A stretch of DNA of 64,000 nucleotides from the IMG/VR virus record IMGVR_UViG_3300008116_000055, positions 163,542 through 227,541 of that record. One strand, written 5' to 3'. A program made the position numbers and the translations under genes. How positions within the stretch are numbered: position 1 is the stretch's first letter; each line of letters starts with the position of its first letter. Source of the DNA: a virus. The notes beneath the pieces are model-generated. The model was given only the letters and a program-made list of their open reading frames with translations. It had not been told where the DNA came from and ran no database searches. Shown here one piece after another: positions 38,352 through 46,420 of this stretch.

Positions 38352-38390
38352 CCTCAATTTATTAAGTTAACCAACTTCCGTGTTTTAAAA

Positions 38391-38398
38391 TATTTATA
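38391..38398 (+). promoter_or_regulatory. TATTTATA box before the endolysin gene
   Basis: Perfect box 29 bp before the ATG. Confidence 0.6.
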
Positions 38399-38427
38399 AG
38401 AAAATAACTAAACTTAAAAAAACAACT

Positions 38428-39255
38428 ATGTTACTCAAAAAAGGTTCTACAGGAGAAGATGTAAAAAAATTACAAGAAAAATTAGGATTGGCCGCGGATG
38501 GTGTGTTTGGTTCAGGCACCGAACTTGCAGTTAAAGGATGGCAGTCAACCCACGGTCTAACCGCTGATGGTATTGTTGGGGATGGTACTTGGTCTAAAAT
38601 GTTTGCAACACAAACAGTTATTACTGAACCGTCACCCGTACCAAACGTCGGTGGTTTGAAATTAGAAAAATTAAAGGGTCATATACCTGATGCGGTAATT
38701 GCGATGATTCCCGATACGGCACAAAAATTTCAAATTAATACACCCTTAAGATTAGCTCACTTTTTGGCTCAATGTGGTCATGAATCTGGTGGGTTTAAAG
38801 CAACACAAGAAAATTTAAACTATTCGGCAAAAGGACTTAGAGGTATTTTTGGAAGATACTTTCCAACAGATGCGTTGGCTGAACAATATCAAAGAAAACC
38901 TGAGGCAATAGCGTCTCGTGTTTATGGTGGTAGAATGGGTAACGGTCCCGAAGCAACGAAAGAAGGTTATAAATTTCGTGGCAGAGGATATATCCAATTA
39001 ACCGGAAAAGATAACTATACCGCATTCGGTAAAGCCATTAATGAAGATGTGATTTCAAATCCTGATTTAGTTTCATCAAAATATGCTTTGTTATCTGCAG
39101 CATGGTTCTTTAGTAAAAATGGTTTACACAAAATGGCGGATGAGGGTGCAAGTGATACTGTGGTGACGAAAATAACAAAAAGAGTTAATGGTGGAACAAT
39201 CGGTTTACCTGACCGTATCAAACATTTCAAAGAATACTATTCTTTGTTATCATAA
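38428..39255 (+). CDS. Endolysin: peptidoglycan-binding domain plus GH19
   Basis: 275 aa. Residues 1-60 are a PG_binding_1 domain (KKGSTGEDVKKLQEKLGLAA, GVFGSGTELAVKGWQ, GIVGDGTW). The rest is a GH19/chitinase-type lysozyme: RLAHFLAQCGHESGGFKATQ (catalytic Glu in HESGGF), YGGRMGN, then YKFRGRGYIQLTGKDNYTAF, an FRGRGxIQLTG block typical of GH19 phage lysins. No signal peptide, so a holin or spanin is needed. Late-type box upstream fits. Confidence 0.96.
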   Translation: MLLKKGSTGEDVKKLQEKLGLAADGVFGSGTELAVKGWQSTHGLTADGIVGDGTWSKMFATQTVITEPSPVPNVGGLKLEKLKGHIPDAVIAMIPDTAQKFQINTPLRLAHFLAQCGHESGGFKATQENLNYSAKGLRGIFGRYFPTDALAEQYQRKPEAIASRVYGGRMGNGPEATKEGYKFRGRGYIQLTGKDNYTAFGKAINEDVISNPDLVSSKYALLSAAWFFSKNGLHKMADEGASDTVVTKITKRVNGGTIGLPDRIKHFKEYYSLLS

Positions 39256-39286
39256 AAAAAAGGGGTTTAATAACCCCTTTTTTCTT
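39256..39286. terminator. Bidirectional intrinsic terminator
   Basis: AAAAGGGGTTTAATAACCCCTTTTTT between convergent genes. Confidence 0.9.
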
Positions 39287-40862
39287 TTATGTCCGTGTAA
39301 TCACCCGGTTTGTCTGTTTCGGGTTCACTACCATCATCGGGCGACAATTCCTTCATTAATATTTTAAATTGTTTTGACGACATGAAGTGTGCGTTGTACT
39401 CAGGATTCTCGTCTCCAATACTGTAAACTGAATAAAAAGAAGAATCATCTGGTTGTGTGCTGGTACCATACACATCTACAACGTATGTGTTACCTTCACT
39501 ATCGGCATAAACTTCAGTATCGATGTGTGAATATTTTGGTTCATATATTTTACCATCTTTTTCAATCCAAGAATTAGTTGTAACATTGAAAAGGCCTGAT
39601 TTACCATTAATTTTACTTTCGTATAGTCTGATTTTTTTATTATCACCACTAACTCTGGCGATTTTAAATTCATTAGCCATTAAGAAATCTACAATAGTAC
39701 CTACACCATCACCAATTCCTTTATTTTTTAAAGTTCTGTCTAATAAATTAAATTGGTTACCTACTTTTTTGATTTCACTTAAGAAATCGAAATTACCATA
39801 TCTCTCTTTAACATTGTATTGATTAACATTTGGAAAAATAATATATAGGTTACGTAATTCTTCATCCATTGACCTCCATGATTCAGGTTTTGCTAAAGTA
39901 CCACCATTATCAATGTATGCCTTTTTATAAGATTTATCCATTCTCTTAAATTCATATTGGTTACCTTCTCTTTCGGTAATTTGACCAACAACATCTTTTA
40001 TAGATAATTCTTCAGTGGAATATGGTTTGTTTTGTATTAAATTCTTCTCACCACTAAGTTGGGGGTAAATTTGTGTAATTTCGTCCCAGGTCTTTGGTTT
40101 GTCTCCACCATTAAACATATCGGTAATTCTGTAACCTACAGAAACACTTGGGTCCCTTTGTATAGTGCTCATGTGGTACATATCCGTTTCACTTTTGTTT
40201 TCATCAATAACAAAATAAAACGTCCTACCTTGACCTCTATAAGTTCCCCATTGATTTGACCTGTTATACGTGTCGGGTCTCCATGTTACACACCAAGGAA
40301 AGAATTTACTACTTTTGTAGTACGGAGTTTCCCTTTCCATTTCAGGTATGCCCATAGATTTGGCGTAAATGGTGTGATAATAATAACTCCATTTTATTGC
40401 CTCTTGTTGGTTATTTATCGAATAAACCCTAAGACCATCTTTTTGAAAAATTAAATTATTGTTACCGTACCAAAGATTTCTAGATGCTTCAACTTTTTCA
40501 GGAGTTGGTTTCGTATCGGGACCGGTAAAAACGTCTCTTTGTACTTCTCTTGCATCACTACTAAACTCATTCAATAAAAACATTAATTGAGAATACGAAT
40601 ATTTCGCAATTTGTTTTATATTGTTTGGGTCAAATTTTGGGTATCCGTGTAATCCGTCGTATCTACTTAAAAAGGTAAACACTTGAGGACGGTCAGGTCT
40701 TAAACCATCTTGTATTCTTGCAAACTCATAAAAAAGTTTTTCACCTTCTTCATCTGTGATATTTGGTTTCTCCGTTTTCCAAATATCCATAAGAGTGTTG
40801 AAGAGCTTTTTGTTTTTTACCTCCTCTAATAATGTGTCAAACAGTATTTCTGTGAATCTCAT
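39267..40862 (-). CDS. Large leader-bearing protein with WCVTW motif
   Basis: 531 aa. Leader MRFTEILFDTLLEEV with L-L-E at residue 13. Near residues 185-220: YKSSKFFPWCVTWRPDTYNR, then GTYRGQGRTFYFVIDENK. The WC[VT]TW plus downstream R/Y-x-Q-G-x-x-Y-F/I-x-I arrangement is shared with the 31703-33520 product. C-terminus is acidic and proline-rich. Function unknown. Confidence 0.9.
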   Translation of the reverse strand: MRFTEILFDTLLEEVKNKKLFNTLMDIWKTEKPNITDEEGEKLFYEFARIQDGLRPDRPQVFTFLSRYDGLHGYPKFDPNNIKQIAKYSYSQLMFLLNEFSSDAREVQRDVFTGPDTKPTPEKVEASRNLWYGNNNLIFQKDGLRVYSINNQQEAIKWSYYYHTIYAKSMGIPEMERETPYYKSSKFFPWCVTWRPDTYNRSNQWGTYRGQGRTFYFVIDENKSETDMYHMSTIQRDPSVSVGYRITDMFNGGDKPKTWDEITQIYPQLSGEKNLIQNKPYSTEELSIKDVVGQITEREGNQYEFKRMDKSYKKAYIDNGGTLAKPESWRSMDEELRNLYIIFPNVNQYNVKERYGNFDFLSEIKKVGNQFNLLDRTLKNKGIGDGVGTIVDFLMANEFKIARVSGDNKKIRLYESKINGKSGLFNVTTNSWIEKDGKIYEPKYSHIDTEVYADSEGNTYVVDVYGTSTQPDDSSFYSVYSIGDENPEYNAHFMSSKQFKILMKELSPDDGSEPETDKPGDYTDIKEKRGY

Positions 40863-40883
40863 TGTTAAAAATAATTATATACA

Positions 40884-40891
40884 TATAAATA
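40884..40891 (-). promoter_or_regulatory. TATTTATA box before 39267-40862
   Basis: Perfect box 21 bp before the start codon. Confidence 0.6.
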
Positions 40892-40916
40892 CCCAATAAT
40901 TTGGGTTTGTACATAA

Positions 40917-41261
40917 TTATTCCACAACTTCACTTTCTGTTTTTACAAAACTACGTTTTAAATTTTCAACCTCTTCTAATACAGATTTGCACATTTTCTC
41001 AATCATAAGGATTTTCATGAGGTTATCCGCTTGTGGCGATGTGTTCTCTTGTTGGTAGTTGTTCAAAATAACCATTTTTAAAAGGTTTTCGTTTTCCACC
41101 TTATAGGTACGTTCTTTCTTCCTTTGGAAGTACTTCTTTGAATTTACTTTGGTACAGTCAATACAATAGTTACTGTGACCATCGTGAATCAACTTGTTTT
41201 TGTAGAAATTAGACAAAGGGAACTCCCCTTTACATCCCGTGCACTTCTTGTGTTTTTCCAT
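40917..41261 (-). CDS. Zinc-finger protein
   Basis: 114 aa. CTGCKGEFPLSNFYKNK and YCIDCTKVNSKKYFQRKKER make a CxxC-x(20+)-CxxC zinc ribbon of the type found with phage HNH endonucleases (F-x-K-x(8)-H-x-x-YC-x-x-C). No HNH catalytic residues follow; the C-terminal half is a coiled-coil-like helix. It may be a nucleic-acid-binding or transcription factor. TAnnTTTG-like element at 41282-41289. Confidence 0.88.
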   Translation of the reverse strand: MEKHKKCTGCKGEFPLSNFYKNKLIHDGHSNYCIDCTKVNSKKYFQRKKERTYKVENENLLKMVILNNYQQENTSPQADNLMKILMIEKMCKSVLEEVENLKRSFVKTESEVVE

Positions 41262-41281
41262 TGATGATTGTTAATTTTATA

Positions 41282-41289
41282 CAAAGATA
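41282..41289 (-). promoter_or_regulatory. Possible host-type -7 element of 40917-41261
   Basis: TATCTTTG on the minus strand, 20 bp before the start codon; no TTTG at the expected spacing. Confidence 0.5.
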
Positions 41290-41358
41290 GTACTTTTTTT
41301 GATATATTTTGTATATTTCAAATAAAATATGAAATATGTATAATTTAAATAAATTTAT

Positions 41359-41925
41359 ATGGATAGACTAATCTTAAAGGTGGGGTTTTACTCAATATAC
41401 GAAAAGGTAATTAATAATCGTAAAATTTACACCGTTGACAACGGTAAAATTATCTATTCAAATAGATTTAAAAAGTATTTTCCCAATCCAAATAGGGATG
41501 TTAAGGAATTTAGTAATTTGGATGACGCCAAAAAATATGCCCAAGGTAAAATCAAGAAACACGCATTGAGTAAAAAGAAAAAAATAGAAAAATTGCCAAA
41601 ATCTCTATACTTGATTCTAATGAAGGAGGAGAAAACAGGTAAAACTTTTGTAAAAGTTGGTATAACATCAAAAAGATTTATTTTACGTAGATTTAGTAAA
41701 GATTATGGTTATGAGGGATATACTTTAGAAACAATATTAAGGAGAATCGACACTAAAGACGCTGAAAAACTAGAAGAAACGATAAAAGAAAAACTAAATA
41801 AAAAAAGGGGTGTAAAAAAATTTAAACCCCTATTAGAAAATTTTTCCGGTTACTCAGAATGTTTTTCTTACGACTCTGTAAACGAAATTATAAGCATATT
41901 TGATTCACTAACAAAAGATTGTTAG
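41359..41925 (+). CDS. GIY-YIG-like (T5orf172-type) nuclease domain protein
   Basis: 188 aa. The C-terminal 110 residues look like a divergent GIY-YIG fold: SLYLILMKEEKTGKTFVKVG (K-V-G-I-T-S in place of Y-I-G), RRFSKDYGYEGYTLETILRR, DAEKLEETIKEKL (catalytic-type E), then LLENFSGYSECFSYDSVNEI with the FSGxxECF ending. The N-terminal part is a KTD/K-rich wrapper. Probable DNA nuclease. It overlaps the convergent gene by 4 bp. Confidence 0.85.
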   Translation: MDRLILKVGFYSIYEKVINNRKIYTVDNGKIIYSNRFKKYFPNPNRDVKEFSNLDDAKKYAQGKIKKHALSKKKKIEKLPKSLYLILMKEEKTGKTFVKVGITSKRFILRRFSKDYGYEGYTLETILRRIDTKDAEKLEETIKEKLNKKRGVKKFKPLLENFSGYSECFSYDSVNEIISIFDSLTKDC

Positions 41926-42269
41926 ATTGATTTTGGTTTTCTACCTCTTTTTACTGGTGTTACAGGCGGAACAACTTCTGTTTTCTTTTTTAATTCCTTG
42001 TTTTTGTTTTCTAAGAACTCAACTTTTACTCTAAGTTCCGCAACTTCTCTGGTCAAATCTAAAATTTTTGACCTCAAGTCATCTTTTTCGGAGGATGACC
42101 TCTCTAAAAGGACTTCTAACTTTGCTATTCTTTCTCTACATTCGTCTTTCATGTAATCTTCTGATTTTTCTTTTCTCATGGCTCTTTTTTCATAGTATCT
42201 CCATGCACTTGCGGAACCTAAAACCGTAATCGTGGTGATAAGTACCGTGTAAAATGAGTTGACATCCAT
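41922..42269 (-). CDS. Membrane-anchored coiled-coil protein, possible spanin
   Basis: 115 aa. N-terminal membrane anchor FYTVLITTITVLGSASAWRY, then an uninterrupted charged coiled coil (IAKLEVLLERSSSEKDDLRS, LRVKVEFLENKNKELKKK) and a basic proline tail. The topology fits an inner-membrane spanin, but no outer-membrane partner is encoded nearby. TATTTATA box upstream. Confidence 0.88.
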   Translation of the reverse strand: MDVNSFYTVLITTITVLGSASAWRYYEKRAMRKEKSEDYMKDECRERIAKLEVLLERSSSEKDDLRSKILDLTREVAELRVKVEFLENKNKELKKKTEVVPPVTPVKRGRKPKSI

Positions 42270-42286
42270 TATTTGGTTTTTTATAC

Positions 42287-42294
42287 TATAAATA
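42287..42294 (-). promoter_or_regulatory. TATTTATA box before 41922-42269
   Basis: Perfect box 17 bp before the start codon. Confidence 0.55.
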
Positions 42295-42352
42295 TACCAA
42301 TTTTACGTATTATTTTATTTTTTATTTAGTCAATTTTGTTTATATTAATAAA

Positions 42353-42907
42353 ATGAGTGTCATTATAAATTTTTTTGGCGGTCCAGGCATTGGTAAATCA
42401 ACACAAAGTGCAGAATTATTTACCTTGATGAAGAAAAACCACATGGACGTGGAACTTACCTTTGAATATCCTAAAATAGTTGCGTGGGAAGAAAATTACT
42501 CAACGATAAAGGACCAATTTTTTGTTACAGCCAACCAACATAGAAATATTAGTAGACTTTATGGTAAGGTTAAGTATATAATCGTAGATTCGCCAATAAT
42601 ATTGGGTACGGTATACAAAGATTTATACAACGAAAAACCAGAATACCCCGCAAGTTTTTATGACGACTCATTCGATTATTTTATTTTTCAGTTGTTTAAG
42701 AAATATAATAATTTCAATATACTTTTAAACAGGGATGATACCATTTTTAATGAAAACGGTAGATTTCAAAATTTAAGTGAATCAATTGTAATTGATAATG
42801 TAATAAAAGATAAATTAGAAAGACATTCGATACCATTTGTTGAATTTTCAGTTGGAGAAAACACGGCTAAGGATATATTTAGTTATATACTTAAAAACCA
42901 ACTATGA
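42353..42907 (+). CDS. P-loop NTPase/kinase-like protein
   Basis: 184 aa. Walker A FFGGPGIGKSTQSAELFTLM at the N-terminus, KYIIVDSPIIL as a likely Walker B, and a lid-like FKKYNNFNILLNRDDTIFNE. It resembles the AAA_28/NadR-kinase-like group used for nucleoside or small-molecule phosphorylation. Substrate unknown. 4-bp overlap with the secreted nuclease gene. Confidence 0.88.
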   Translation: MSVIINFFGGPGIGKSTQSAELFTLMKKNHMDVELTFEYPKIVAWEENYSTIKDQFFVTANQHRNISRLYGKVKYIIVDSPIILGTVYKDLYNEKPEYPASFYDDSFDYFIFQLFKKYNNFNILLNRDDTIFNENGRFQNLSESIVIDNVIKDKLERHSIPFVEFSVGENTAKDIFSYILKNQL

Positions 42908-43506
42908 AAAAACTCTCTATCCTTGCTATTTTATCGTTTTCGTTACTAATAGCCACTTCATCAACAACACAAAAAGATGTTGTTCACGTAAAAAATAACG
43001 TATTTGAAGTACACTATTCACAAACGTTAGAGGAACCTGTTTGGTTGATTTATAAATCAACAAATAGACCAACAAATGTTAATAGGGGTTCAATGGACTT
43101 TTACACTGAAAAAGGTATTCACACTTCTGACGGTGGTGATTACAAAAGTAATGTTTGGGATAAAGGACATTTGGCACCCGCGGCCACCTTTTCCGATAAT
43201 ATAGAAAATTTGAAACAAACTTTTAGTTATTTAAATTGTGCACTACAACACCAAGACCTAAACAGGGGCGAATGGAGACTTTTGGAAGAACAAGAAAGAA
43301 ATTGGGACGATAAAGAACCGTTAACAATTAAAATAGACTTGATTTTTGACAAAAATTCTCAGAAATTAGAGACAGGTGCGACAGTACCCAGTTTTTTTAT
43401 CAAACATATACACTTTGACAAAAGTAATAAGTGGTCTTGTTATAAGTTTGAAAACAAGAAACCTGTAAAAAAATGGGGTGAGCATTTAATAACATGTAAA
43501 CACTAA
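42904..43506 (+). CDS. Secreted DNA/RNA non-specific endonuclease (NUC1)
   Basis: 200 aa with signal peptide MKKLSILAILSFSLLIATSS. Core: VWDKGHLAPAATFSDNIENL (the DRGHxxPA active-site motif with K for R), TFSYLNCALQHQDLNRGEWR (N-x-x-PQ-like, Q-x-x-LN) and LLEEQERNW. Catalytic His and metal-binding Asn are present. It would act in the periplasm or outside the cell. Overlaps the kinase-like gene by 4 bp, so it is part of an operon. Confidence 0.93.
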   Translation: MKKLSILAILSFSLLIATSSTTQKDVVHVKNNVFEVHYSQTLEEPVWLIYKSTNRPTNVNRGSMDFYTEKGIHTSDGGDYKSNVWDKGHLAPAATFSDNIENLKQTFSYLNCALQHQDLNRGEWRLLEEQERNWDDKEPLTIKIDLIFDKNSQKLETGATVPSFFIKHIHFDKSNKWSCYKFENKKPVKKWGEHLITCKH

Positions 43507-43507
43507 T

Positions 43508-43717
43508 ATGCTCTGTAAAGAATTATTTAATTTTCAAGACAAACTTTACTTCATTGAAAGAAAATTCAACGAATCTCGTATTAAACCGGAATCTATTGAG
43601 GACTTAAAAAAATATTGGGGGTGTGATAATGTTGTTCGTCAAATGAATAGACAAACAAATGAAAATTATCTATTATTTCTGAAGGAAATACCTGAAGCGG
43701 AAATCTTACCTGATTAA
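43508..43717 (+). CDS. Small hypothetical protein
   Basis: 69 aa: MLCKELFNFQDKLYFIERKF, then SIEDLKKYWGCDNVVRQMNR and an acidic end. Mostly helical. 1 bp after the nuclease gene; the 3' end overlaps the convergent gene by 12 bp. Unknown function. Confidence 0.8.
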   Translation: MLCKELFNFQDKLYFIERKFNESRIKPESIEDLKKYWGCDNVVRQMNRQTNENYLLFLKEIPEAEILPD

Positions 43718-44104
43718 CTTCTTTAATTCTTTTATACACTCTTTAGTGTATTTTATTTCGTTTCTCTTTGCTTGTCTTTCACAAGGATTTTGAGAATAAT
43801 AATAACATTTCGCATAATAACGATACAACGTACTAGATTGTAGATAATGTGTGTACTCGTGAATCATTGTCGATATTACATCATCAATAGTTTCACAGTT
43901 TGTAATGTATATTATTATTTTGTTTTTATTAAAACAGTATTTTCCGTAATAAACCATTCGACCATCCGAAAAATTTTTATGATTAATTTCAAGAATTAAT
44001 TTTTTTCTTTTTCGGTTGTTAATACCTAAATTCTCAACACACCAATCGAGAGCCATTTTGGTGTAAGAGATTTTTAACTCCTCGTCAATATTCCTTTTAG
44101 ACAT
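43706..44104 (-). CDS. Zinc-metallopeptidase-like protein (HEYTH)
   Basis: 132 aa. DDVISTMIHEYTHYLQSSTL holds an HExxH zinc-binding helix; the following CYYYSQNPCERQAKRNEI supplies a Glu that could be the third ligand (SprT/ImmA-type minimal gluzincin). No signal peptide, so it acts inside the cell. The second gene of a unit with the 44097-44453 gene (8-bp overlap). Confidence 0.85.
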   Translation of the reverse strand: MSKRNIDEELKISYTKMALDWCVENLGINNRKRKKLILEINHKNFSDGRMVYYGKYCFNKNKIIIYITNCETIDDVISTMIHEYTHYLQSSTLYRYYAKCYYYSQNPCERQAKRNEIKYTKECIKELKKLIR

Positions 44105-44453
44105 CGCTAGGGTTGTTTGTCTTAATGGTTCTCTTTTTTCTAATGTTTGTTTTTGTCATATCTAACAAAGTTTCCAAGTTAGATTCGATATTTTTCAAGA
44201 CCTCCGCGAATTCATAATTCTCTAAGTCTTCGTTTCTATTTTTTAATGATTTTAATAAATTTGGTAAGATAGCGTCATTTGTATTTAATTTAACGCCCAT
44301 AGATTTGATTATCATTTTGAGTATTAAAAATTGGGTTGTCATTTTCTTCTCTTTTGAGAATGTGAAATAATTTTCAACTGATACGTTTAAAAGTACGCTT
44401 TTACTTATTGAATCTAAGAATTTAATTACTGCCGCCGATTGTTTTGTTTTCAT
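44097..44453 (-). CDS. Hypothetical protein
   Basis: 118 aa, helical: MKTKQSAAVIKFLDSISKSV, IRKKRTIKTNN at the end. No known motif. TATTTATA box 18 bp upstream places it in the late-box class without the leader. Confidence 0.83.
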   Translation of the reverse strand: MKTKQSAAVIKFLDSISKSVLLNVSVENYFTFSKEKKMTTQFLILKMIIKSMGVKLNTNDAILPNLLKSLKNRNEDLENYEFAEVLKNIESNLETLLDMTKTNIRKKRTIKTNNPSDV

Positions 44454-44471
44454 TTTGACCTCCCGTTTCCA

Positions 44472-44479
44472 TATAAATA
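44472..44479 (-). promoter_or_regulatory. TATTTATA box before 44097-44453
   Basis: Perfect box 18 bp before the start codon. Confidence 0.6.
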
Positions 44480-44499
44480 TTTTATTCTTTTATTTTGAA

Positions 44500-44525
44500 A
44501 TTAGAAAGGGGGTTACCCCCCCTCT
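44500..44525 (-). terminator. Probable terminator of 44600-44959
   Basis: GGGGGTAACCCCC stem on the minus strand followed by TTTCTAATTT, a weak U-tract. Confidence 0.5.
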
Positions 44526-44599
44526 CCAAATCTAACCAAAATGTTGACAATCAACATATTAAACATGTTTTATTTGATATGTGATTGATTTTCAAATAA

Positions 44600-44959
44600 T
44601 TACTTAGCCCACTTACCTCTACTTACTATTTGGGCGATTACTCCATATACAGATAGGTCTGAATAGGTGTCTTGAACACTTTCACCCACAGTATCCTCTC
44701 TACCCAACAACACTAACTGTTTAAGTCTCTGTATCTTATCATTCATTCTAAACCACAAACCTGTTTGGGATAATTTTATTTCCTCAGGAGTTTCTAATCT
44801 TGTACCGACCGAAATATTATCGGGTCCGTAGTTCATTTGTTTTTTACAAAACAGTTCGTACTGTTCTTTTAGGATTTTTTTAAATTCTGCGGTGGTTTCG
44901 GGATATCGTTCCTCACACGATTTAATTGCCGAAGATGGTTCTGTTTTTCCTGTTGTCAT
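44600..44959 (-). CDS. DUF1599/Nmad-type nucleotide-modification-associated protein
   Basis: 119 aa. EQYELFCKKQMNYGPDNISV (YG near the first helix), then GLWFRMNDKIQRLKQLVLLG and GESVQDTYSDLSVYGVIAQI. The R-x-x-DK-x-x-RL and E-S-x-x-DTx-DLxxYG blocks are the all-alpha NTP-pyrophosphohydrolase-like pattern of the nucleotide-modification-associated domain 1 (DUF1599). It probably hydrolyses or binds a nucleotide linked to base modification. Confidence 0.88.
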   Translation of the reverse strand: MTTGKTEPSSAIKSCEERYPETTAEFKKILKEQYELFCKKQMNYGPDNISVGTRLETPEEIKLSQTGLWFRMNDKIQRLKQLVLLGREDTVGESVQDTYSDLSVYGVIAQIVSRGKWAK

Positions 44960-45012
44960 ATTACGTTTGATTTATTATTTAAATGATAAACAAAAAAACC
45001 TGAAAAACCAAA

Positions 45013-45020
45013 TATTTATA
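45013..45020 (+). promoter_or_regulatory. TATTTATA box before 45035-45268
   Basis: Perfect box 14 bp before the ATG. Confidence 0.6.
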
Positions 45021-45034
45021 TAAAAATCCCAAAG

Positions 45035-45268
45035 ATGGAAAATACAGAATTTAACGAAGAATTGAAAAAACCTGACGCACCAAAATCAAAACAATTGGTT
45101 CAGATGTTGTCCTTTAGAGTGGTACCGGCATATTTCAGAGAAATAGAAAAAGTTGCAAGTAAAAAAAAGATGAGTGTGTCTAAATTAATACGTACCTATA
45201 TTAAAGAGGGTATGAAAAGAGACAACGCAATTAGTCATAGTGAAGACCAAGAATTTAGAGTAGAGTAA
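45035..45268 (+). CDS. Ribbon-helix-helix DNA-binding protein
   Basis: 77 aa. SFRVVPAYFREIEKVASKKK (strand, first helix) followed by MSVSKLIRTYIKEGMKRDN (second helix) is a CopG/Arc-type ribbon-helix-helix. It is likely a dimeric transcription regulator. The N-terminal 25 residues are polar and probably flexible. The stop lies 1 bp from the convergent gene. Confidence 0.87.
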   Translation: MENTEFNEELKKPDAPKSKQLVQMLSFRVVPAYFREIEKVASKKKMSVSKLIRTYIKEGMKRDNAISHSEDQEFRVE

Positions 45269-45269
45269 C

Positions 45270-46334
45270 CTATTTATCAAATCGTTTAAAAGCATTCATT
45301 GATATGTGATTATATTTAACTCCACCAATAAAATGGTGGAGTTCTTTTTTTCCTGTATAACTCATTGCGGATTTCAAGTAAGATTCAAAATTATTAACCC
45401 ACCCTTGAATGGTGTATTCAACTTGTTGAGTTCTCACAACGCCTTCCGAAGTTGTTAGATTTTCCTTCCCCCAACTCATTTGGACTTCTTTGGTTGACAT
45501 ACCCCTGAAAGTTTTAAATAAACTAATATCTGCGTCAAACATTTCTTTTGTTTCTTTTGAATATTGGTCTACTTTTTCATAAACACTAATCATTGAGGTT
45601 CCAGTTTTTTTACTTGTTTCGCCAGCACTTTCTAAACACTTGTTTAAAATGGAACCTAACATTACAAAATCCGCACCTAGAGCCAACGCTTTGACGACAT
45701 CTGAATATTTTTTAAACCCACCATCTGCCACTATCTGAGTATTAGAAACAAATGGTCTTAAATTTTTAATTTTACGACATTCGGAAATCAGAGATGCCAT
45801 AGGATAACCAACACCTGTTTGGACAGTAGTTAAACACCCATTACCGTTACCAATACCAATTCTTACATAATCCGCACCAACTTTGGCGTATTCATAATAA
45901 GTTTCAGGATTAGCAACATTACCAACCATTAATTTTATGTTTGAATTGTACTTTTGTTTAGCTCTATATGTCATATCTAATAAATCCGACATATGACCAT
46001 TAGCAACATCAATAAGAACCATCATTGGTTGACCTTCAGAATATTCTGTTCTTGTTGATTCTAAAAACAGTTTTTCAAAATCTGACATACTATAAGAGAG
46101 GAAAATATCGCAATCCACCCACGATGAATCGGGGTTTTTGATTCGTGGAAGTACCGGTAGAATACCTTCTTTTTTAAATAAATTAAAATTATTTTTATCA
46201 ACAACCGTATCCATTGGTGCGGTCATTAATGGTAACATACCATTTTTTAATCTACAATTAATTTCACTACGTGAACGAATACTAGATATTATAGTTGGTT
46301 CAATTAATAAATCGTCAAAATCGAACAGTTCCAT
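45270..46334 (-). CDS. GMP reductase / IMP dehydrogenase family enzyme
   Basis: 354 aa TIM barrel. FDDLLIEPTIISSIRSRSEI and LPLMTAPMDTVVDKNNFNLF at the N-terminus; KLMVGNVANPETYYEYAKVG; GIGNGNGCLTTVQTGVGYPM with the catalytic Cys; IVADGGFKKYSDVVKALALG then ADFVMLGS (phosphate site). No CBS insertion, so the length matches GMP reductase and the shortest IMPDHs. Likely interconverts IMP with XMP or GMP to supply purines. Confidence 0.92.
   Translation of the reverse strand: MELFDFDDLLIEPTIISSIRSRSEINCRLKNGMLPLMTAPMDTVVDKNNFNLFKKEGILPVLPRIKNPDSSWVDCDIFLSYSMSDFEKLFLESTRTEYSEGQPMMVLIDVANGHMSDLLDMTYRAKQKYNSNIKLMVGNVANPETYYEYAKVGADYVRIGIGNGNGCLTTVQTGVGYPMASLISECRKIKNLRPFVSNTQIVADGGFKKYSDVVKALALGADFVMLGSILNKCLESAGETSKKTGTSMISVYEKVDQYSKETKEMFDADISLFKTFRGMSTKEVQMSWGKENLTTSEGVVRTQQVEYTIQGWVNNFESYLKSAMSYTGKKELHHFIGGVKYNHISMNAFKRFDK
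45318..45352 (+). terminator. Plus-strand terminator inside a convergent gene
   Basis: Perfect 10-bp stem AACTCCACCA/TGGTGGAGTT with loop ATAAAA, then CTTTTTTT. It lies within the 3' end of the reductase gene and serves the RHH gene on the other strand. Confidence 0.85.
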
Positions 46335-46408
46335 TTTTTTTTGTGTTTTTAGTTATTTATTAAAAAGGTAAGTAAAATAAATCAAAATACCAAACGGTTA
46401 AACAAAGA

Positions 46409-46416
46409 TATTTATA
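46409..46416 (+). promoter_or_regulatory. TATTTATA box before 46421-46753
   Basis: Perfect box 4 bp before the ATG. Confidence 0.5.
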
Positions 46417-46420
46417 GGAT

